Shown here in pieces: positions 57,926 through 64,000 of a stretch of 64,000 nucleotides of DNA. The position numbers and the translations under genes are program-made. Positions within the stretch are counted from its first letter, which is position 1. Each line of letters starts with the position of its first letter. The stretch is from Flavobacterium sp. (GTDB lineage Bacteria; Bacteroidota; Bacteroidia; Flavobacteriales; Flavobacteriaceae): the NCBI GenBank assembly GCA_016718345.1, contig JADKDN010000006.1, forward strand, positions 114,667 to 178,666. The letters are read 5' to 3'. Under the pieces are notes generated by a model. That model had not been told where the DNA came from. It searched no databases and saw nothing but the letters and a program-made list of their open reading frames with translations.

Positions 57926-58709
57926 CTACTTTTTAAATACTAACTCGTCTCCCGAAGTATTTCTTAAAATCAATTTGCCATTTGATAACTCATAAGAAGA
58001 GGTGCTTTGAAGTATTTTGATAAAATCCATCTCTTTATTTTGTGTTTGACACATTTTTCGGGTCATAGCTATCTTAGTAAATCGCAACACTTCTTTTTCA
58101 AAAAATACGCTTCCACTCATACCGTTACAACCAGCAAATCCGTAAAAATGATTGCTCTTGGTATTAATTTCAAGCCTTGGAAATCCCATACTAAAATCAT
58201 CATTACCAATAGGTTTACGATTCATGGTTTCTAAAATCCATGTATCATGTAATCGAGCATCAGTAATATATTCTCCACAACCTTTATAAGTGGTAAAAAT
58301 GGGTGCAGTACCTAATTTTAATTCAACTTCAACTGTAGGGCGACAACACACCTGTCATACTATCTTTACAATCGTTCTGAATAATCTGGATATTCATCTG
58401 ACCAGATTCAGTTACTATACGATACCTTTTTAAATTTGCATCTTGTCCTGCTATTGGAGCTACTAAAGGAGCATTAAAAGTCTGAATTTTTGAAGTAAAA
58501 TAAGAAAATTGAAATCCAGTATCACTAATTTTTAAACTCCAAAAAGGCTCATTGCCCGCTGCTCTAAAATAGATTATCTGATCTTGATTTAGGGTTTGTT
58601 GACCGCTAGATACCATATCTGCAGATTCTTTTTCGGTGGTAGTTGTTTTAGCTGCGTTGCATCCTAATACAATCCAAGGTAATATCACAAATAAAAAAGC
58701 TGCTTTCAT
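57926..58709 (-). pseudogene. META-domain lipoprotein, one frameshift
   Basis: The ATG at 58709 opens a lipoprotein signal MKAAFLFVILPWIVLGC, with LGC as the lipobox. The first domain contains YFRAAGNEPFWSLKI and GQMNIQIIQNDCKDSMTG, as in COG3650/NlpE-like lipoproteins. After a one-base loss near 58340 the META domain follows: DTWILETMNRKPI, FPRLEINTKSNHFYGFAGCN, GMSGSVFFEKEVLRFTKIAM and TRKMCQTQNKEMDF. The layout is typical of Bacteroidetes META lipoproteins, probably envelope-stress related. Restored length about 255 residues. Confidence 0.82.
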
Positions 58710-58908
58710 ATAATTCAAGAATAGTTTTCAATGGGTTAAATGTATTAAACTTTAAGCAAAATTTCTATAAAAGGCTCTTTTTCTGCCAAAAAACATGTAA
58801 TTTTTTTACATAAAAAATCAATTAATCTTATTATTTTAGTTTATTTATTATAAAATATTCAAAATTAAACATTTTAAAGTAACATATTGTTAATAAATAT
58901 ATTTATTC

Positions 58909-58943
58909 TTTGAATTATTAATTGATTAATACTTATATATTTG
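58909..58943 (+). promoter_or_regulatory. candidate promoter of the protease gene
   Basis: TTTG at 58909-58912 and TATATTTG at 58936-58943 with a 23-base spacer, 33 bases before the ATG. The spacer is a little long for the TTTG/TAnnTTTG promoter type. Confidence 0.45.
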
Positions 58944-58976
58944 ACGCTGTTTTTAACTAAAACCAGTAATATTATT

Positions 58977-61900
58977 ATGAAAAACAAATTACTTTCTATT
59001 GCATTACTTACTATTACAAGCTTTACATTTGCCCAAGGTGGTAAAACTTTGTGGAAATCTACAGTTAAAAAAATCGATGCTGTTACTTATGAAAATAAGA
59101 AAAACATCAAGAATCCGCAATTATTTGAATTGGATGTCAATTATTTAAAACAAGCTCTTTCTAGTTCACCAAAACGATTTGCTGGCGGTGCAAAGTCGAG
59201 TGTAACTATTTTATTCCCTGTTACTAATGGTCAATTTGAAAATTTTAGAATTCAAGAATCTTCCAATATGGATCCTGAATTGGCTGCCAAATATCCTGAA
59301 ATTTAATCGTATGTTGGTCAGGGAATTGAAAATCCGAATTCAACTCTTTATTTCAGTTTATCTCCACTAGGTCTTTACAGTATGATGATTAGGCCCGATC
59401 AAACTGCTGTTTTTATCGAACCATATACCAAGGATTTGAGTAGTTATACTGTATATACTTCATTAGATAAAATAGCATCTTTAAGTAAATTTGAATGTAA
59501 AGTTATAGCTACTGCTCACAAAGATTTAGATAAAAGTCTGGCTGCAAGACCTAATGCTGATGATGGTCAATTAAGGAATTTTCGATTAGCACTATCAGTA
59601 ACAGGAGAGTATACTTCGTATTTTGGAGGAACAAAAGCCTTGGCTTTGGCTGCAATAAACAATTCCATGACTCGTGTCAATGGTGTCTTTGAAAAAGATT
59701 TTGGAGTACATATGAATCTTATTAGCAATAATGATATAGTAATTTATACCAGTGCCTCATCTGACCCGTATTCTGTAGCAAGTACAGGTTCAAATGGAGC
59801 TTGGAATCAAGAATTACAGACCACTCTAACTAACGTTATTGGAAGTACAAATTATGATCGTGGTCATCTATTTGGGTATCTGGTGGTGGTGGAAATACGA
59901 GTTGTATTGGTTGCGTTTGTGAAATCCAACTACATACTCTCTAGGAAAGCCCGCGGATTTACTTCTCCTGGTGATGGAATTCCATCAGGAGATAATTTTG
60001 ATATTGACTATGTAGCCCACGAAATGAGACACCAGTTTGGAGGAAATCATACTTTTACCTAATTAATGAAGAACTGGAGTTCAAATGGAATACAGTGGAT
60101 ACTAATGGGATACGCCGGAATAACTAATTTGAATGTTCAGCCACATTTCCATTCATATTTCCATGCTATCAGCATTCAACAAGTAACAAATTATATTAAA
60201 ACTACAATATGTCAAAGTACAACAGTTACAGGAAATGCTATTCCAACTGCTAATGCTGGCTTGGATTATACTATACCTAAAAGTACACCATTTATGTTGG
60301 TGGGTATAGGGACAGATGCAAACAGGAGATGTGCTGACGTACAACTAAGAACCATTAGATTCTCAAAGTACTGCGGCTATATAAAATTGCTACTAAAACA
60401 ACGAGGCTCCATTGCGGGTCGTATATGCCTGCCACTTTCACCTGAATCTTTTCTAAAATGTCATCAATACTATGAGGAGCGACAACACAAGCCCGGTCTG
60501 AAGTACAGTGAAGCTCTATCTTCAGTAGTACGTACTTTAAATTTTAGATTGACTGTTCGGAGACCGTGCCGGTGGATAAAGCAAACAATAGCGATGATAC
60601 AGTTATTACAGTAAATGGAACTGCTGGATATTTTACAGTTAGTTCTCCAAACAACCAGTTTCTTATGCTTTGGGAAATTCTATTTAAACAGTAACTTGGA
60701 GTGTAGCGGGGAGACATACGGCTAATGGTGTAAATTATGCCAATGTAGACTTGTTTGCTGTCTACCAATGCGGGGAAGTACTTGGACTGGTAGTAACTAA
60801 TGGCTGGAGAACACAAGCTATTTACCATTCCTATTACCGGGAACACAAAAAGAATTATGGTAAAGGAATAAATCATATTTTCTTTGACGTTTCTAATGCT
60901 AATTTTACTATTACTGCGGCTACAGACACTACAGCTCAACAGCTCCCGCTAGTCTGACTGCTTCAGAACTACAAACTACAACTAATCTGTCATGGACGGC
61001 TTCAACAGATAATGTTTAGATTAACTGGATATGATGTGTATCAGGAGCTGGCACTGAAAGGCTCAACAACCACTGCTACTACTTTTGCGGTGAGTGGATT
61101 AAGCGCTTCTACTGCTTACACTTTTTCTGTAAAAGCCAAAGACGCTGCTGGAAATATTTCTGCTTCAAGCAATACTGTAAATAAACACTACATTAACCTC
61201 AGCAGCTGATACTACAGCTCCATCGGCTCCAACTAGTCTAACAGCTTCTGGAACTACTGAAACTAGTACTAATTTGTCATGGATAGCTTCAACAGATAAT
61301 GTTGGAGTAACAGGATATGATGTGTATCAAGGAGCTACTTTAAAAGGCTCAACAACGACTGCTACTACCTTTGCTGTTAGTGGATTAAGCGCTTCAATAG
61401 CTTATACTTTTTCTGTAAAAGCCAAAGACTCTGCTGGAAATATTTCCACTTCAAGCAATACTGTAAATGTTACTAAATTAACACCAGCTGATACTACAGC
61501 TCACCGCTTCAGCCACTAGTCTAACAGCTTCTGGAACTACCGAAACCTAGCACTAATTGTCATGGACAGCTTCAACAGATAACTCCTTTGCAGGTAGCTG
61601 GCTATGATGTGTATCAAGATTCAAGTTTGATTGGTGGTGCAACTACACTAATTCCTTTACCTTTGCAGTGAGTGGGTTAATAGCTTCTACTGCTTACACT
61701 TTTTCTGTAAAAGCCAAAGATGCTGCTGGAAACATATCTACAGCAAGTAACGTGGTTAGTGTAACTACTAACGCTTCCTCTGGTGGTGGTGCTACTGATT
61801 TATTATTCTCTGAATACATCGAAGGTTCTTCATTTAACAAGGCTTTAGAAATTGCTAACAATACAGGAAGTACAGTTGATTTATCTATTTATACGGTAAA

Positions 61901-62520
61901 ACAAACTAATGGGCTTGGTTCATGGAGCACTGGTCTTGCATTATCTGGTAATTTAAATAATGGTGCTAAATTTGTAATTGTCCATAGTTCAATTGCCTTA
62001 ATATAATACAGCGTCAACCAGTATCTATGCTGCCAATGAAATGACTTTTAATGGTAATGATGTGGTGGATTATTCAAAATGGTGTTTTAATTGATATCAT
62101 TGGAGCCCCTGACGGAGGAACGGCTAACTTTGCTATAGATATATCAGCTATCAGAAGAAAATCGACAATAACTTCTCTAAGCCACTACACTATGGCCTTT
62201 CAACGGAATGGGATTCATATGCAATAGACAGTTGTGGTGATTTAGGCAGTCAAAATACCAATAATGCTAAAGAATTTACATAATATCAAACGATATTAAA
62301 TGATGTATCCAAACCCTGTAAAAGGGAGATGTAGCAATTGAACATCTCTCTTCGGCAGATAATTCAAATTACAGAGTCATCAGCATATTATGGGTCAAGA
62401 AGAGAAATTTGCCAAATTGAAAATGGAATAATTTCTATTTCAAACATTACTACTGGTATCTACTTGCTAGAAATTTCTACTAATGGAAAACCTATAATAA
62501 AACGCTTTATCAAACAATAA
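58977..62520 (+). pseudogene. secreted reprolysin-like zinc metalloprotease with FN3 repeats and T9SS tail, heavily broken
   Basis: Signal peptide LLSIALLTITSFTFAQ. The propeptide/catalytic part (LRNFRLALSVTGEYTSYFGG, MTRVNGVFEKDFGVHMNLIS, DNFDIDYVAHEMRHQFGGNH) is the M12B-like type common in Flavobacteriia. The zinc motif reads HEMRHQFGGNH where HEMGH is usual, and MGYAGI is the Met-turn. Then come three fibronectin III repeats (60.92-61.77 kb), a lamin-tail-like domain (LLFSEYIEGSSFNKALEIAN) and a C-terminal T9SS sorting domain (NITTGIYLLEISTNGKPIIK, RFIKQ). A TAA at 59304-59306 replaces a Lys, and ten or more shifts follow between 59.87 and 62.4 kb. Exported to the cell surface or medium if intact. 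Confidence 0.82.
60921..61770 (+). repeat. three tandem ~280-bp FN3-coding repeats
   Basis: Units of about 280 bases start near 60921, 61207 and 61490. They share long identical DNA blocks such as GCTTCAACAGATAA, GGATATGATGTGTATCA, GGCTCAACAAC and TCTGTAAAAGCCAAAGA. Each encodes one fibronectin III domain (SWTASTDNVGVTGYDVYQ type). DNA-level similarity invites recombination or assembly collapse, and may explain frame damage here. Confidence 0.75.
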
Positions 62521-62544
62521 AAAGTTTACAATAAATTTTGATTT

Positions 62545-62578
62545 AACAGTTGCAGGAATTTCTTGCAACTGTTTTTTT
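62545..62578 (+). terminator. terminator of the protease gene
   Basis: AACAGTTGCA / TGCAACTGTT arms around a nine-base loop, followed by seven T, 25 bases after the protease stop. Confidence 0.85.
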
Positions 62579-62767
62579 ATTCTAAAAATTTATACCAATT
62601 TCAAAAGATACGTTTAAAGGTTGGAAATCTTATTTCAATTCTAATAAAACAATCATATATTTGGTGTTGAATTATAAGGAATTTGCTTAAATTTGTCAAA
62701 ATAATATAGTTATATAATAAAATAAGTATTTCTACACTACTAAAGACTACACATATCTCTAATATAT

Positions 62768-63110
62768 CAAAAAAGTAAATAGTTTTCATGATTTAGGTGG
62801 CTTTGTATTTTCTACAAATAAAGATTTTGAATTTGATAATGAATCAAATGTAGAAGAAACAGTAGCAAATAATCAACAACGACTTGAAGCTCATTTAGAT
62901 AAAAAAAACAGAGGTGGAAAGGTGGCAACAATAATTAAAGGCTTTCAAGGGAATGAAGAAGATTTAAAAACATTGGGGAAAATGTTGAAAACAAAATGTG
63001 GTGTTGGGTTCTGTAAAGGATAATGATTATCATTCAGGAAAACTTTAGAGATAAAATCATGGAAAATTTTAAAATCAGAAGGATATTCTATAAAACGTGT
63101 AGGAGGATAA
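62768..63110 (+). pseudogene. SUI1/YciH-family translation factor, frame broken and N-terminus unclear
   Basis: The readable segment, SFHDLGGFVFSTNKDFEF, then VEETVANNQQRLEAHLDKKN, RGGKVATIIKGFQGNEEDLK and TLGKMLKTKCGVG, is the eIF1/SUI1-like protein of Bacteroidetes. After GVG a base is lost near 63005, and the rest (SVKDN...IIQENFRDKIM, KSEGYSIKRVGG) reads with a further shift to 63110. No convincing start codon precedes HDLGG; a stop lies just upstream in that frame. In other bacteria YciH may affect start-site selection. Confidence 0.78.
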
Positions 63111-63154
63111 AACTCAAATAGCAAAAAACATAAATTAACAAACAGACAAATACA

Positions 63155-64000
63155 ATGATAAAATCATCAGAATTGATATTAAACCCAGATAAAATTGTGT
63201 ATCATTTAAAGCTAAAACCAGAACATATTGCTAATGATATCTGTCTTTGTAGGGGATCGAAATAGAGTCGAAAAATAACACAATTCTTTGATAGCATTGA
63301 ATTCTCTACTCAAAAACGTGAGTTTAAAACACAAACAGGATATTATAAAGGAAAAGAATAACATAATATCCAACAGGTATAAATTACATATGATAACATT
63401 GATATTACAATGAATGAAGTAGATGCCTTAATAAATATCGATTTGCAAACACACGTCAACCAAAGAAAAATTAACATCTTTGAACATTGTCCCGCATTGG
63501 AACTACGGGTTCATTGAGAAGACTTCTATTGGATAGTTTTTGTGATGGGGCAACTATGGTCTAGGCTTGGATAGTAATAGCTTCGCTCTTATGTAATTGA
63601 CAACGTACCGAAAACGATATGGAAGATGCTTTCATTAAGCACACCAATTGGGATTTACGAAAAAGGTAAGCCCTATATCATTACTTGCTCAAAAAGTTTT
63701 AGAAAAAAATTTGATAGTAACCAAATGCAAAGGGATTGCTGGAACTGCTGGAGGATTTTATGGTGCTAGGGAAGAGTTTGCGACTTGATATTCAAGATCC
63801 AAGTTTAAACAATGATAAAATGGATAATTTCAAATTCAATACTGTCAGAATGTCAAATCTTGAGATGGAAACTTCAGCCATTTATGGTTTAGGCAAACTT
63901 TTAGGACACAACTGCTTGCTTATCTCTAAACGCCATCTATTTGCGTCAGAACAAACGGAACTTTCAGTGAAGATCCTACAAAGCAGTTGACAAATTAATA
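63155..64000 (+). pseudogene. udp: nucleoside (uridine) phosphorylase, frame broken and cut by the window end
   Basis: MIKSSELILNPDKIVYHLKL and PEHIANDI, then VFVGDRNRVEKITQFFDSIE in another frame, open a PNP/UDP-family protein. IDITMNEVDALINIDLQTRQ, SLNIVRIGTTGSLQ, LRLDIQDPSLN and the substrate-site block RMSNLEMETSAIYGLGKLLG (ExETs) follow in alternating frames. The last part, corresponding to GHNCLSLNAIIANRA and FSEDPYKAVDKLI, also needs a shift. At least seven breaks in 850 bases make this the worst-quality stretch. The gene continues past the right end. Expected role: phosphorolysis of uridine. Confidence 0.8.

Noticed and set aside
304..59306. Stop-codon recoding (TAG or TGA as Trp, TAA as Lys) to explain in-frame stops
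   Set aside because: All three stops end normal genes throughout the window and the cases are isolated; mutation or error is simpler.
60921..61770. FN3 DNA repeats as a phase-variable tandem array
   Set aside because: They encode an ordinary multi-FN3 stalk; divergence between units and error density make a switching claim unsupported.
1..64000. tRNA or rRNA genes
   Set aside because: No cloverleaf with a GGTTCGAATCC-like T arm or rRNA-like stretch was found in the intergenic regions by eye; tRNAscan/Infernal would be decisive.

Overview
The window is AT-rich bacterial DNA from a member of the Flavobacteriia, most likely Flavobacterium. This rests on gene content: gliding genes gldF-gldG, a T9SS-type secreted metalloprotease, the Bacteroidetes type of N-acyl-ornithine carbamoyltransferase, YtxJ, PhoH and SAM-hydrolase genes. 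It also rests on promoter -7 boxes of the form TAnnTTTG. No rRNA or tRNA gene was seen.

Layout. 1-6.1 kb is a proline/arginine operon (proA-proB-argF'-argB-argE-argH), interrupted by a GxxExxY gene that sits between ~54-bp inverted repeats. 6.2-12.9 kb holds ytxJ, clpB (with a short internal deletion), a secreted protein with DnaJ-like cysteine motifs, a DUF808 gene, a DinB-like gene and a DUF4199 gene. 13-26.5 kb is an accessory region. It contains a small ORF plus nucleotidyltransferase fused to an SRPBCC domain, a patch of palindromic repeats, an HTH gene, a type I Wadjet locus (jetA-B-C-D), a glycosidase, three membrane-protein genes and a UPF0175/DUF3368 toxin-antitoxin pair. A ~100-bp element of two tandem TGTGGCA...TGCCACA hairpins occurs three times here, always at the edge of a cargo block. 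26.6-46.3 kb is mostly core: agmatine to putrescine (aguB-aguA), an M1 peptidase, smpB, purC, phoH, a SAM hydrolase, gldFG, dnaN, two universal stress proteins and mnmE. 46.3-53.3 kb is a minus-strand type I restriction-modification operon (hsdR - RhuM/Fic protein - hsdM - hsdS). 53.3-64 kb holds a type IIG remnant, an acyltransferase, a TPR hybrid histidine kinase, a META lipoprotein, a very damaged reprolysin-like protease with FN3 repeats, an SUI1-family gene and a uridine phosphorylase gene running off the right end.

About twenty otherwise well-conserved genes have broken reading frames. Most breaks are one-base losses or gains in homopolymers, and they become denser towards the right end. 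This looks more like sequencing or assembly error than decay, so each broken gene is given one span with its breaks located. Two larger internal losses (clpB, jetD) are not homopolymer errors and deserve separate checking.

The most interesting material is the 13-26 kb island (the Wadjet locus, the three-copy double hairpin, and a direct-repeat-flanked hairpin just before jetA), the GxxExxY inverted-repeat cassette in the arginine operon, and a palindrome embedded in the hsdS coding sequence.
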